Below the pieces are notes generated by a model. The model made no database searches and had not been told where the DNA came from. It saw only the letters and a program-made list of their open reading frames with translations. Shown here in pieces: positions 8,371 to 17,787 of a stretch of DNA of 56,926 bases; positions within the stretch are counted from its first letter, which is position 1, and each line of letters begins with the position of its first letter. The stretch lies in NCBI GenBank assembly GCA_028689145.1, contig JAQTWT010000013.1, forward strand, positions 1 to 56,926, written 5' to 3'. Source of the DNA: Gallionella sp. Its GTDB lineage: Bacteria; Pseudomonadota; Gammaproteobacteria; Burkholderiales; Gallionellaceae. The position numbers and the translations under genes were made by a program.

Positions 8371-8373
8371 TAT

Positions 8374-8712
8374 TTAGAAACGATGGATAACCCAGCGCGG
8401 CGGGCGGATACCGGAATCCAGGCTCTCTTGACGCGCAAATTTGCCATCTCCACGGTCATCCACCAGATAGTACGGTGCGCCGTTCTTGGGTGTGACCTTG
8501 ATCATGTACAGCCTGCCGCCCGCACGATATTCCTCGACAGTTTGCTCAGTCTGTTTGGTGATAGTCACCTGCGGTTCGTCATCGGGAGCGCCGTCCGGCG
8601 TGGCAGCCAAGGCGGGCGGCGGGGGCAGCGGTTCGAGATTGGCGGGAACCGGTTTTTGGGCAAAAGCGGCAAACGAGAAACCGCTCAGTAGCAAAAAGGA
8701 CAGGAAACGCAT
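8374..8712 (-). CDS. DUF2782 family exported protein
   Basis: This is a small (112 aa) periplasmic protein. It has a signal peptide (MRFLSFLLLSGFSFAAFAQ), then a Pro/Ala-rich linker, then the DUF2782 domain with the conserved sequence Glu-Tyr-Arg-Ala-Gly-Gly-Arg-Leu-Tyr-Met-Ile-Lys-Val-x-Pro, near residues 70-90. ATG 8712 is chosen for the signal peptide and for GAGGTGA six bases upstream; a longer frame to 8745 is unlikely. It is first in the minus-strand run ahead of thrB, as is usual for DUF2782 genes. Its function is unknown. Confidence 0.85.
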   Translation of the reverse strand: MRFLSFLLLSGFSFAAFAQKPVPANLEPLPPPPALAATPDGAPDDEPQVTITKQTEQTVEEYRAGGRLYMIKVTPKNGAPYYLVDDRGDGKFARQESLDSGIRPPRWVIHRF

Positions 8713-8824
8713 CGCAGTCACCTCGATAAATTGGAATGGACGCATTTTAGCCGATGTGCGGACAATCTGCGCTGGTTAACTTGAAATTCGCGCAGCGATT
8801 CGCTTGCCCATTCTGGGTGAAACA

Positions 8825-8885
8825 ACTAGCGTAGTGTTGCACTCTGTTTGGAACTTATGCCAAAGGGTAAGCTGCATAGGTGGGC
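8825..8885. repeat. Dispersed repeat copy related to the 53509-53654 element
   Basis: The segment starting ACTAGCGTAGTGTTGCAC and running through GGAACTTATGCCA to GCTGCAT matches, with few differences, the reverse complement of the right arm of the palindromic element at 53509-53654. Only one arm is present here, so it looks like a truncated or solo copy. It lies between the DUF2782 gene and the ilv leader. Confidence 0.6.
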
Positions 8886-8899
8886 TGAACTCGACCTAA

Positions 8900-8950
8900 A
8901 TGGGTTTGTATATAAGTATTGCTGTACTAGTCGCACTAATCTCGAATTAG
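8900..8950 (+). CDS. Candidate ilv leader peptide (16 aa)
   Basis: ATG at 8900 opens a 16-codon frame in which eight codons are Leu, Ile or Val (in order L, I, I, V, L, V, L, I), ending at TAG 8948-8950. It lies about 200 bases before ilvB, the position expected for a leader peptide that senses charged branched-chain tRNAs. The weak point is the ribosome binding site: AGGTGGG ends about 15 bases upstream. Hairpins follow (9023-9041 and 9090-9132), but neither is a textbook terminator. The call is inference from composition and position. Confidence 0.45.
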   Translation: MGLYISIAVLVALISN

Positions 8951-9022
8951 AACCGCAATAATCCAGTCACCTGATTCATCTGAACTTGGCATCGCAAGCG
9001 TTAAAATAAATCAGCGCAATTC

Positions 9023-9132
9023 CCGCGCAGCCCAAGCGCGGCGAGCCTCCCGTCCGGTATTTGCCGCAATTCATCAGGGTTTTTAGTTGACCAAAAGGCC
9101 GCCAGCCTTTATCTTACGCGGTTCTTTTTGGT
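9023..9132 (+). promoter_or_regulatory. Leader hairpins upstream of ilvB (possible attenuator)
   Basis: Two structures lie between the candidate leader peptide and ilvB. The first is a 6-bp GC stem (CCGCGC 9023-9028 with GCGCGG 9036-9041). The second is a longer imperfect stem from ACCAAAA at 9090 to TTTTTGGT ending at 9132, with CCGC/GCGG inside. The second ends 20 bases before the ilvB start and could affect transcription or ribosome access. No clear stem plus T-run terminator is seen. Confidence 0.35.
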
Positions 9133-9152
9133 ATAAATCTAGGGTGTTTGCG

Positions 9153-10862
9153 ATGGAGTTGACTGGGGCGGAGATACTGATCCGCTGTTTGCAGGAGGAG
9201 AAGGTCGAGTATTTGTTCGGCTATCCCGGCGGGGCAGTTTTGTTTATTTACGACGAGCTGTTCAAGCAGGATAAGGTCAAGCATGTGCTGGTGCGCCACG
9301 AGCAGGCTGCGGTGCACGCGGCCGACGGTTATGCGCGCTCTTCCGACAAGGTGGGCGTGGCGCTGGTCACTTCCGGGCCGGGGCTGACCAATGCGGTGAC
9401 CGGTATCGCCACCGCCTACATGGATTCCACGCCGATGGTGATCATCAGCGGGCAGGTGCCGACCTATGCGATCGGCGAAGACGCGTTTCAGGAAGTCGAT
9501 GCTGTGGGCATCACCCGCCCGTGCGTGAAGCACAATTTTCTGGTCAAGGACGTGAAGGACATCGCCTCGACCATCAAGAAGGCGTTTTATCTGGCCAAGT
9601 CCGGCCGTCCCGGCCCGGTGCTGGTGGATATTCCGAAGGATATCTCCAACCAGAAAACCACTTTCGCATATCCGTCCAGCGTGTCGATCCGTTCCTACCA
9701 TCCGGTCGGCAAGGGCGACAGCGGACAGATCAGGCAGGCCGCGCAGATGCTGCTGGCGGCCAAGCGGCCGATGATTTATGCGGGCGGCGGCGTGGTGCTG
9801 GCTGATGCCTCCGCGCAGTTGACCGAGATGGTGCGTCTGCTGGACTTCCCCTGCACCAACACGCTGATGGGGCTGGGCGGTTTTCCGGCCAGCGACAAGC
9901 GCTTTGTCGGGATGCTGGGGATGCACGGCACTTATGAAGCCAACATGGCGATGCACAATTGCGATGTGCTGCTGGCGGTCGGCGCGCGCTTCGACGACCG
10001 CGTGATCGGCAACGTCGAACACTTCGCGCAGGAACCGCGCAAGATCATCCACATCGATATCGACCCTTCCTCGATTGCCAAGCGCGTCAAGGTAGATTTG
10101 CCGATCGTCGGTGATGTCAAACTGGTGCTCGACGAATTGCTGGGTGTATTGCGCGGCGGCAAACAGGCACCGAACGCGGCGGATATGGCCGCATGGTGGA
10201 AGCAGGTGGAAGAGTGGCGCGCCATCGGCGGCGGGCTGCGCTACAAGAATTCCCTGGAAGTTATCAAGCCTCAATTCGTGATCGAGAAGCTGCACGAAAT
10301 CACCGGCGGCGACGCGTTCATCACCACCGATGTCGGCCAGCACCAGATGTGGGCCGCGCAGTATTACAAGTTCGAAAAACCGCGCCGCTGGATGACTTCC
10401 GGCGGCCTCGGCACGATGGGTTTCGGCCTGCCTGCGGCGATGGGTGTGCAGATGGTCAATCCCGGCGCGACCGTGGCCTGCATAACGGGCGAGGGCAGTA
10501 TCCAGATGAATATTCAGGAGCTGTCCACCTGCAAACAATTTGCGCTGCCGATCAAGATTCTCTCGCTCAACAACGGCTATCTGGGCATGGTGCGGCAGTG
10601 GCAGGAGTTCTTCCACGGCAACCGCTATTCCGAGACCTATATGAACGCGCTGCCGGATTTCGTCAAACTGGCGGAAGCCTACGGGCATATCGGCATGCGC
10701 ATCGACAAACCGGCGGATGTCGAACCGGCACTGCGGGAAGCGTTTGCGCGCAAGAACGATTTGGTGTTCATGGATTTTCGCACCGACCCGAGCGAGAACG
10801 TGTTCCCGATGGTTCCCGGCGGCAAGGGTTTATCCGAGATTATTCTGTCGGAGCAAATATAA
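9153..10862 (+). CDS. ilvB: Acetolactate synthase large (catalytic) subunit
   Basis: Thiamine diphosphate-dependent enzyme that makes 2-acetolactate or 2-aceto-2-hydroxybutyrate, the first common step to Val, Leu and Ile. The 569-residue protein starts MELTGAEILIRCLQ and contains FGYPGG, the TPP-activating Glu in RHEQAAVHAADGYAR (near residue 50), a central FAD/DHS-like domain, and the TPP/Mg region with GEGSIQMNIQEL and NNGYLGMVRQWQ. ATG 9153 is preferred over upstream TTG 9087 because AGGG lies six bases before it and the family starts here. The TAATG junction couples it to ilvH. An Ile/Leu/Val-rich frame upstream hints at attenuation. Confidence 0.95.
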   Translation: MELTGAEILIRCLQEEKVEYLFGYPGGAVLFIYDELFKQDKVKHVLVRHEQAAVHAADGYARSSDKVGVALVTSGPGLTNAVTGIATAYMDSTPMVIISGQVPTYAIGEDAFQEVDAVGITRPCVKHNFLVKDVKDIASTIKKAFYLAKSGRPGPVLVDIPKDISNQKTTFAYPSSVSIRSYHPVGKGDSGQIRQAAQMLLAAKRPMIYAGGGVVLADASAQLTEMVRLLDFPCTNTLMGLGGFPASDKRFVGMLGMHGTYEANMAMHNCDVLLAVGARFDDRVIGNVEHFAQEPRKIIHIDIDPSSIAKRVKVDLPIVGDVKLVLDELLGVLRGGKQAPNAADMAAWWKQVEEWRAIGGGLRYKNSLEVIKPQFVIEKLHEITGGDAFITTDVGQHQMWAAQYYKFEKPRRWMTSGGLGTMGFGLPAAMGVQMVNPGATVACITGEGSIQMNIQELSTCKQFALPIKILSLNNGYLGMVRQWQEFFHGNRYSETYMNALPDFVKLAEAYGHIGMRIDKPADVEPALREAFARKNDLVFMDFRTDPSENVFPMVPGGKGLSEIILSEQI

Positions 10863-11353
10863 TGCGCCATATTATTTCTTTGCTGATGGAGAACGAAGCG
10901 GGTGCGCTGTCGCGAGTGGCCGGTCTGTTTTCGGCGCGCGGTTACAATATCGAGTCGTTGTCGGTCGCGCCGACCGAAGACCCGACTTTGTCGCGCATGA
11001 CCATCGTCACCAGCGGCTCGGACGCGATCATCGAGCAGATCAACAAGCAGCTCAACAAGCTGGTGGATGTCGCGGCGGTGATGGACTTGAGCGACGGCGA
11101 GCATCTGGAGCGCGAGCTGATGCTGGTCAAGGTGCGTGCTGCGGGTGTCGCGCGCGAAGAATTGAAACGCATGGTGGATACTTTCCACGGGCGTATCATC
11201 GATGAGGCCGAGCATAGCTGCACCATCGAGTTGACCGGCGCATGTGCCGAGCTGGACAGCTTGCTGGAAAAGATTGGCCGCGACCTGATTCTGGAAACGG
11301 TGCGCACCGGGGCTTCCGGCATCGGCTGCGGCGACAGGATTTTGAAACTTTAA
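10862..11353 (+). CDS. ilvH: Acetolactate synthase small (regulatory) subunit
   Basis: The 163-residue regulatory partner of IlvB confers feedback inhibition by valine. It has an N-terminal ACT domain (MRHIISLLMENEAGALSRV, GLFSARGYNIESL) and the C-terminal domain with Glu-Arg-Glu-Leu-x-Leu-Val-Lys and the TVRTGASGIGCGDR ending. The ATG overlaps the ilvB stop by one base, so stoichiometric translation is likely. ilvC follows after 36 bases. Confidence 0.94.
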   Translation: MRHIISLLMENEAGALSRVAGLFSARGYNIESLSVAPTEDPTLSRMTIVTSGSDAIIEQINKQLNKLVDVAAVMDLSDGEHLERELMLVKVRAAGVAREELKRMVDTFHGRIIDEAEHSCTIELTGACAELDSLLEKIGRDLILETVRTGASGIGCGDRILKL

Positions 11354-12404
<1,051 letters not shown>

Positions 12405-12406
<2 letters not shown>

Positions 12407-12499
12407 GATTGAGGAGCGGGGATTGAGGAACGAGTAAAATACCCGTTCTTCGATTTCCGCTGCTTGTTTTACCAATCCTCAATCCTCGATCCCCGATCC
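12405..12499. repeat. Intergenic inverted repeat (AGGATTGAGG family)
   Basis: The left arm AGGATTGAGGAGCGGGGA and the right arm ending CGATCCCCGATCCT are imperfect reverse complements flanking a less paired middle. A shorter relative lies at 40444-40496. The left tip overlaps the ilvC stop codon and the right tip abuts the psd start codon. Confidence 0.65.
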
Positions 12500-12500
12500 T

Positions 12501-13154
12501 ATGACTAATTATCCCCACCCCATAATCGCCCGCGAAGGATGGCCGTTTCTGGCCGGTTCGGTAATCATCGCAGTGCTGTTGACCGTGTTCGGCGGCTGCA
12601 TCCTGTCTGCTTTGGGATGGATCATCGCGCTGTTCGTGCTGCAGTTTTTCCGAGATCCGCCGCGCGAGATTCCGCAGGATGCAGGTGCGGTGTTGTCGCC
12701 CGCCGACGGTCGCGTGATCAAGGTCGAGCGCACGCAGGATCCTTACGGACAACGCGACGCGATTCTGGTCAGCGTGTTCATGAACGTGTTCAACGTGCAT
12801 TCCAACCGCAGCCCGGTGGATGGCACGGTGGAGAAAGTGCAATACTTCCCCGGCAAGTTCGTGAATGCTGATCTGGACAAGGCATCCGCCGAGAACGAGC
12901 GCAACGCGGTAGTGCTGAAGACGGCTGACGGGCAGACCGTGACTTTCGTCCAGGTGGCCGGACTCATCGCGCGGCGTATCCTGTGCTATATCAAGGCGGG
13001 CGATGTGCTGGCGCGCGGCCAGCGCTACGGTTTCATCCGTTTTGGTTCGCGCGTGGATGTGTATCTGCCGCTGGATGCAGGCGTAAAAGTCAGCATTGGC
13101 GACAAGGTGTCGGCGACCACTACTATCCTGGCGATATTGCCACAAAATAATTAG
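12501..13154 (+). CDS. psd: Phosphatidylserine decarboxylase proenzyme (short form)
   Basis: Makes phosphatidylethanolamine at the inner membrane. The 217-residue protein has an N-terminal hydrophobic hairpin (residues ~18-50), the [10 protein letters not shown] and SPADGRV motifs, [13 protein letters not shown] with the active-site His, and RFGSRVD near residue 180. The Gly-Ser bond there is the predicted autocatalytic cleavage that creates the pyruvoyl group (GS instead of the LGST of long-form enzymes). It sits between ilvC and pssA, as in many betaproteobacteria, so the two phospholipid enzymes are co-located. Confidence 0.93.
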   Translation: MTNYPHPIIAREGWPFLAGSVIIAVLLTVFGGCILSALGWIIALFVLQFFRDPPREIPQDAGAVLSPADGRVIKVERTQDPYGQRDAILVSVFMNVFNVHSNRSPVDGTVEKVQYFPGKFVNADLDKASAENERNAVVLKTADGQTVTFVQVAGLIARRILCYIKAGDVLARGQRYGFIRFGSRVDVYLPLDAGVKVSIGDKVSATTTILAILPQNN

Positions 13155-13160
13155 CGGTTA

Positions 13161-13220
13161 TGTAGGTGCGAATTTATTCGCACATCACCCGTTGCTCGTG
13201 CGAATAAATTCGCACCTACA
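13161..13220. repeat. GTAG-footed inverted hairpin pair (family A, BIME-like)
   Basis: Two hairpin units in opposite orientation (13162-13183 and 13198-13219), each GTAGG plus a GTGCGAA/TTCGCAC stem with a TTTA-type loop, are separated by ~14 bases. Relatives are at 17731, 32728 and 37680. They lie between psd and pssA and could fold as a large cruciform or hairpin in RNA. Confidence 0.8.
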
Positions 13221-13289
13221 GGTGCCGCCTAATAGCAATGGGTTATGGAAAACTTTCTGTCAATGAGTATTTTAGGTTAATCTGAACGC

Positions 13290-14039
13290 ATGGACGAATT
13301 CAATACACGCAAACCGATGAACCTGCGCAGGCGCGGTATCTATCTGTTGCCCAACCTGTTTACCACCGGTGCGTTGTTCGCGGGCTTTTACGCGATCGTG
13401 CAGGCAATGAACAACCGGTTTGAATTCGCTGCCGTGGCGATATTTATCGCGATGGTGCTGGACGGGCTGGATGGTCGCGTGGCTCGCTTGACGCATACGC
13501 AGAGCGAATTCGGCGCGGAATACGACAGCCTGTCCGATATGGTTTCGTTCGGTGTTGCGCCTGCTTTGGTGATCTACGAATGGGCCTTCCGGGGCTTGGG
13601 TAAATGGGGCTGGTTCGCCGCATTTATTTATTGTGCCGCCACCGCGTTGCGTCTGGCGCGCTTCAACACCAACATCGACGTGGTAGATAAACGTTATTTT
13701 CAAGGGTTGCCAAGCCCGGCTGCAGCCGCTCTGGTGGCGGGCTTTGTCTGGGTGATGCTGGACTATGGTTTCAAGGGTGATGCGGTGCGCTGGTACGCGG
13801 CGGCATTGACGGTGTTTGCCGGATTGAGCATGGTCAGCAACCTGCCGTTCTACAGCTTCAAGGATCTGAACATGCGCAAGAGCGTGCCGTTTCTGGTGAT
13901 CTTCCTGATCGCGCTGTTCTTCATTCTGGTGTCCAGCTATCCGCCCGGCGTGCTGTTCGCGTTGTTCATGTGTTACGCCTTGTCCGGCTATGTGTTGTGG
14001 GCAATGCGCCTGCGCAAAAAACAACAGCCCATTGCGTGA
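13290..14039 (+). CDS. pssA: CDP-diacylglycerol-serine O-phosphatidyltransferase
   Basis: Joins CDP-diacylglycerol and L-serine to make phosphatidylserine, the substrate of the upstream psd product. The CDP-alcohol phosphotransferase signature D-G-x2-D-G-x2-A-R-x8-G-x3-D-x3-D is seen as DGLDGRVARLTH...EYDSLSD around residues 58-83. About seven to eight membrane segments are visible and length (249) is normal for the membrane-integral (Bacillus-type) enzyme rather than the E. coli PLD-like one. No strong Shine-Dalgarno sequence is obvious before the ATG. Confidence 0.93.
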   Translation: MDEFNTRKPMNLRRRGIYLLPNLFTTGALFAGFYAIVQAMNNRFEFAAVAIFIAMVLDGLDGRVARLTHTQSEFGAEYDSLSDMVSFGVAPALVIYEWAFRGLGKWGWFAAFIYCAATALRLARFNTNIDVVDKRYFQGLPSPAAAALVAGFVWVMLDYGFKGDAVRWYAAALTVFAGLSMVSNLPFYSFKDLNMRKSVPFLVIFLIALFFILVSSYPPGVLFALFMCYALSGYVLWAMRLRKKQQPIA

Positions 14040-14067
14040 GCCGATAAAACTCGTTATATTCGCAACC

Positions 14068-14148
14068 ATGCATTTCTCCACACACATCGCAACACTTCAA
14101 TCCACGTCCAGCCTGCTGGCTGCGCTGCTGCTGCGCGGCGCGCGCTAA
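14068..14148 (+). CDS. leuL: Candidate leu leader peptide (26 aa)
   Basis: ATG 14068 opens a 26-codon frame with six Leu codons, five of them CTG packed at codons 16, 17, 20, 21 and 22, just before the end, then Arg-Gly-Ala-Arg-stop. It lies 80 bases before leuA. GGCGCGC at 14137-14143, at the end of this frame, can pair with GCGCGCC at 14174-14180, the 5' arm of the downstream hairpin. That gives mutually exclusive structures as in classical attenuation. No strong ribosome binding site is evident. The symbol is by analogy of role. Confidence 0.6.
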   Translation: MHFSTHIATLQSTSSLLAALLLRGAR

Positions 14149-14173
14149 TCACACCCCACCTTATCCGAAGTGA

Positions 14174-14218
14174 GCGCGCCAACCGAATACCGGTTGCGCA
14201 GGTTTAAGCTATTTTTTT
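14174..14218 (+). promoter_or_regulatory. leuA leader hairpin with T-run (attenuator candidate)
   Basis: A stem is formed by GCG-CAACCG (14176-14185, one bulged C) with CGGTTGCGC (14191-14199). It is followed after 12 bases by seven T at 14212-14218. The distance from stem to T-run is longer than in a textbook terminator. The 5' arm can alternatively pair with the end of the leader peptide frame. The T-run ends just before the leuA ribosome binding site. Confidence 0.45.
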
Positions 14219-14228
14219 GGAGTACAAC

Positions 14229-15788
14229 ATGCCAAATAAAACACCAAATAAAACAACAGACAAATTGATTATTTTTGACACCACATTGCGCGATGGCGAG
14301 CAGAGTCCGGGCGCGGCGATGACCCGTGAAAAGAAGCTCCGCATCGCGCGCCAGCTGGAAAAACTCGGCGTGGATGTGATCGAGGCGGGCTTTGCCGCCG
14401 CAAGTCCGGGCGATTTCGAGGCGGTGAAAGCTGTCGCCGAGATCATCAAGGATTCCACGGTATGTTCGCTGGCGCGCGCCGGCGAAAACGATGTGCGCCG
14501 TGCCGGTGAAGCGATCAAGCCCGCCAAGTCCGGGCGTATCCACACCTTCATCGCCACCAGTCCGATCCACATGCAGCATAAGCTGCGCATGAGCGAGGAC
14601 CAGGTGGTCGAGCGCGCGGTCAGCGCGGTGAAGTGGGCGCTCGAATACACCGATGACGTGGAATTTTCCGCCGAGGACGCGGTGCGTTCGGAGATGGATT
14701 TTCTGGTGCGGGTGTTCGATGCGGTGATTCAGGCCGGCGCGAAGACGATGAACGTGCCGGACACGGTGGGTTATTCTATTCCCGCCGCATGGGGTGAGCG
14801 CATCCGGGAATTGATCGCGCGCGTGCCGAATTCGGATAAGGTGGTCTGGTCCACGCATTGTCACAACGACCTCGGCATGGCTTCCGCCAATTCTCTGGCG
14901 GCGGTGATGAATGGCGCGCGCCAGGTCGAATGCACCATCAACGGTTTGGGCGAACGCGCCGGCAATGCCGCACTGGAAGAAGTGGTGATGGCAGTGAGAA
15001 CCCGCCGCGACATATTCAACCTCGATACGCGCATCGACACCACCCAGATCGTGCCGACTTCCAAACTGGTTTCCAGCATCACCGGTTATCCGGTGCAGCC
15101 GAACAAGGCGATCGTCGGCGCGAACGCTTTTTCGCATGAGTCCGGTATCCATCAGGACGGCGTACTCAAGCACCGGGAGACTTACGAGATCATGCGCGCC
15201 GAGGACGTGGGCTGGAATGCCAATAAACTGACGCTTGGCAAGCTTTCCGGGCGCAATGCGTTGCGCCAGCGTTTTACCGCGCTGAATATCGAATTTGCTT
15301 CGGAGGAGGCGTTCAATGCGGCGTTCCAGCGCTTCAAGGATTTGGCGGACCGCAAGCACGAGATTTTCGACGAGGATTTGCAGGCACTGGTGAGCGACGA
15401 GGCGGTGGAGCAGGTCAGCGAGCATTACCATCTGGTTTCGTTGCGCGCCCACAGCGAAACCGGCATTTTGCCGGTGGCCAAAGTGGTGATGAGCATCGGC
15501 GGTGCACAGCATGAGGCCGAAATGCAGGGCGGCGGGCCGGTGGATGCGACTTTTCAGGCCATCGAGCAGATCGTGCACAGCGGCACCGAGTTGCAGCTGT
15601 ATTCGGTGAACAACATCACCAGCGGCACTGATGCGCAGGGCGAGGTAACGGTGCGCCTCGCCAAAGGCGGGCGGATCGTCAACGGGCAGGGCGCGGATAC
15701 CGATATCGTGGTGGCTTCCGCCAAGGCTTATCTGAATGCGCTCAACAAGTTGCATAGCAAGCTGGAGCGCGCCCACCCGCAGTTGTAA
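14229..15788 (+). CDS. leuA: 2-isopropylmalate synthase
   Basis: Condenses acetyl-CoA and 2-ketoisovalerate, the first committed step of leucine synthesis. The 519-residue protein has the HMGL-like TIM barrel ([12 protein letters not shown] near residue 15, HCHNDLGMA with the metal-binding His pair near 205, GLGERAGNA near 240). The LeuA dimer domain for leucine feedback follows from about residue 390. ATG 14229 is chosen because GGAG lies seven bases upstream; the in-frame TTG at 14217 overlaps that site. The Leu-rich leader and hairpin upstream suggest transcriptional attenuation. Confidence 0.95.
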   Translation: MPNKTPNKTTDKLIIFDTTLRDGEQSPGAAMTREKKLRIARQLEKLGVDVIEAGFAAASPGDFEAVKAVAEIIKDSTVCSLARAGENDVRRAGEAIKPAKSGRIHTFIATSPIHMQHKLRMSEDQVVERAVSAVKWALEYTDDVEFSAEDAVRSEMDFLVRVFDAVIQAGAKTMNVPDTVGYSIPAAWGERIRELIARVPNSDKVVWSTHCHNDLGMASANSLAAVMNGARQVECTINGLGERAGNAALEEVVMAVRTRRDIFNLDTRIDTTQIVPTSKLVSSITGYPVQPNKAIVGANAFSHESGIHQDGVLKHRETYEIMRAEDVGWNANKLTLGKLSGRNALRQRFTALNIEFASEEAFNAAFQRFKDLADRKHEIFDEDLQALVSDEAVEQVSEHYHLVSLRAHSETGILPVAKVVMSIGGAQHEAEMQGGGPVDATFQAIEQIVHSGTELQLYSVNNITSGTDAQGEVTVRLAKGGRIVNGQGADTDIVVASAKAYLNALNKLHSKLERAHPQL

Positions 15789-15812
15789 AGGGAGTTCCTA
15801 AAATTTGGATTT

Positions 15813-15840
15813 GCGGGCAGCCGCTACGCGGCTTGCCTGC
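15813..15840 (+). terminator. Hairpin after leuA (weak terminator candidate)
   Basis: GGCAGCCGC and GCGGCTTGCC form a stem with one bulged T and a TAC loop, 25 bases after the leuA stop. No T-run follows, so termination by it alone is uncertain. The remaining ~170 bases to the next gene show nothing else recognisable. Confidence 0.35.
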
Positions 15841-16013
15841 TTATCCCTCTTATGCGTCTTGTATTTGGCTGAACTCTTGATTTTCAAGATTCCTAACATT
15901 TTGACACAATTATTTTTGAACATCCGGTCGGATGCCTGGTCATAGTCCGGTATCGTGAGTTGCGGGGATTTGATGAATTTCCGTTATTTTTGTAAATTTC
16001 ACTGGAGATTGCT

Positions 16014-17036
16014 TTGAAGAAAATTTTGTTAGGTTCCATGTTGCTATTGGTTTCATTGGGTGCAAATTCAAGTCGGGCAGAGTGTTCGATTATCCCGCAT
16101 TCGCAATGTCCGCATGCCGAATTTTCCGGCAAAAATCTTTCCCAGGCAAATTTGCCGGATGCCTTTTTGTTTGAAGGAGATTTAACGCGGGCTGACCTGA
16201 CCAAGGCCAATCTCAAGGGGACGAATATTTATCACGGCAAGCTAATGGGCGGCAATTTTACCGAAGCCGATATGACCGATATCGTGCTGTATAACGCCGA
16301 CCTGACCGGAGCAAACCTGACCGGGGCTAATCTGACCCGCGCCAAGCTCAAGGGGGCAAACCTCAGCGAAGCAAACCTGACCGATGCTAATTTGACCGAC
16401 GCAGAGATTGATAATGTGAGGTTTAACAAGGCTGTTTTTTGCCGGACTACGATGCCGAACGGTATCGTGAATAGCGGCGCGAACTGCCCGGCAAAAAAAA
16501 CCGCCAAGGTTGAAGAAACCATGATTGAACAGACCGATGCCGTGGAGAATGCCATTAATGGTTGCACGATCCAGCCGCGTACGGTGTGCATGAATGCTTC
16601 GCTGGCAGAGGCCAATCTGGGTTCAGCCAATCTTTCCGGCGCTCAGCTCTATATGGGAAATCTGGCTCAAGCCAACCTGTTTAAGGCCAACCTCGGCAAA
16701 GCCAATTTGACTGAAGCTAATCTGTCGCGAGCAAATTTGACCAAAGCCAACCTCTCGCAAGCCAACTTGACCGATGCCAACCTGAATAAAGTATTGCTGC
16801 GCGGCGCGCAACTGGAGCGAGCCAATTTGACCGGCGCGATTCTGCTGAATGCCGATTTGACCGATGCCGACCTGACCGGTGCCAATACCGCCAATGCCAC
16901 GCTGACCGGTGCGACTTTTTGCAATACAGTCATGCCCAATGGTACGGTGAATAACAGCAGTTGTATGGCTGAAAGGCCAGCGGCTGCGCTTGCCGAACCG
17001 GCTGACGGCGGTAGAAGTAAAAATAAGGGTAAATAA
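16014..17036 (+). CDS. Exported pentapeptide-repeat protein with internal duplication
   Basis: A 340-residue protein with a signal peptide (residues 1-23) and long runs of A(N/D)L-x-x pentapeptides that build a right-handed beta helix. It is two homologous modules, about residues 24-160 and 178-322. Each opens with a C-x-I-x-P-x3-C motif (ECSIIPHSQC and GCTIQPRTVC) and closes with FC-x-T-x-MPNG-x-VN followed by a Cys. The Cys pairs could cap each helix by disulfides in the periplasm. The start is TTG at 16014 with GGAG six bases upstream. A strong terminator follows. Function is unknown; secreted pentapeptide proteins are not the gyrase-protecting Qnr type. Confidence 0.85.
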   Translation: MKKILLGSMLLLVSLGANSSRAECSIIPHSQCPHAEFSGKNLSQANLPDAFLFEGDLTRADLTKANLKGTNIYHGKLMGGNFTEADMTDIVLYNADLTGANLTGANLTRAKLKGANLSEANLTDANLTDAEIDNVRFNKAVFCRTTMPNGIVNSGANCPAKKTAKVEETMIEQTDAVENAINGCTIQPRTVCMNASLAEANLGSANLSGAQLYMGNLAQANLFKANLGKANLTEANLSRANLTKANLSQANLTDANLNKVLLRGAQLERANLTGAILLNADLTDADLTGANTANATLTGATFCNTVMPNGTVNNSSCMAERPAAALAEPADGGRSKNKGK

Positions 17037-17076
17037 CCCAATTGCCCGTTCATTGGGCAATACACCATGAAAATAA

Positions 17077-17106
17077 AAAACGGGCGGGAATTATCCCGCC
17101 CGTTTT
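17077..17106. terminator. Bidirectional Rho-independent terminator
   Basis: A perfect 9-bp GC stem (CGGGCGGGA 17081-17089 with TCCCGCCCG 17094-17102) and ATTA loop is flanked by AAAA and TTTT. It serves the pentapeptide gene from the left and may serve the nap genes from the right, since napB ends at 17216. Confidence 0.9.
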
Positions 17107-17215
17107 GCTTTGGTTACCGCACTTTAGTAAATATCGTGCCGGGTATTCATGTTGAAATCGATCAAGCCTGTCATCTCAATTATAAAATCCGCGGACAGAA
17201 ACGACTTCCGCCGGA

Positions 17216-17710
17216 TTAGCGCTTGCGCTTTGAAGAAAAGGAGTTTCCCACCAAGGCGGGCGCATCGCTTTGCGGAACATGACACTGGTTGCAGTTGTAG
17301 CGGGCGTTGATTAAATTATCTCCAGTTTTTGCATGCGGGATGCGGTGATCGGTGTAGTGACTAACCGGAATGGGCACCACGGTACCCTTTGCCGGATTCC
17401 CCCCCCGCAGCGCGGGTTGGTTGTGGCAGGCGACACACATATTAGTTTGTGCCGTGATCGGCAAAAAATCACTTATATCGTGCGGAATTTGCGGGGGGGC
17501 ACCCAAATATGCGCGCGGTAGAACGCTGCTTTCTCCCGGTGCGGTAGAGGGGTAGTGCGATACCTTTGGCTCCGGCACATCGAATACGCTACCTTTGCTC
17601 AAGCCCATGTCATTTGCCGGTATCGGTTGCGCAGCATGAGAGGTTGCCGATACCAACAACGCCAAGCAGGCCAGCAAGTTGAAACTGATTAATTTAAAAT
17701 TGTTGCGCAT
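17216..17710 (-). CDS. napB: Periplasmic nitrate reductase, di-haem cytochrome subunit
   Basis: The electron-transfer subunit that passes electrons to NapA in the periplasm. The 164-residue precursor has a signal peptide cleaved near SHAA (residues ~20-27), and two c-type haem motifs CVACH and CNQCH in the second half, with His residues spaced for bis-His ligation. ATG 17710 is chosen because AAGGAG lies seven bases upstream and the signal peptide starts there. It lies 77 bases downstream of napA on the same strand, with a half repeat (17731-17749) in the gap. No napC, napD, napG or napH is present nearby. Confidence 0.92.
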   Translation of the reverse strand: MRNNFKLISFNLLACLALLVSATSHAAQPIPANDMGLSKGSVFDVPEPKVSHYPSTAPGESSVLPRAYLGAPPQIPHDISDFLPITAQTNMCVACHNQPALRGGNPAKGTVVPIPVSHYTDHRIPHAKTGDNLINARYNCNQCHVPQSDAPALVGNSFSSKRKR

Positions 17711-17730
17711 GCTCATTCTCCTTGTGTGCT

Positions 17731-17749
17731 GGTGCGAATTCATTCGCAC
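17731..17749. repeat. Partial family A hairpin repeat between napA and napB
   Basis: GGTGCGAATTCATTCGCAC is the hairpin part of the family A repeat without its GTAG foot or an inverted partner. It lies in the napA-napB spacer just before the napB ribosome binding site and could influence napB expression. Confidence 0.6.
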
Positions 17750-17787
17750 GAAATGGCGTTCGACCAAATTCGAACCGGCCAATCACC

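Noticed and set aside
14145..15776. 543-codon minus-strand frame opposite leuA
   Set aside because: Composition is typical of an antisense shadow and leuA on the plus strand is unmistakable.
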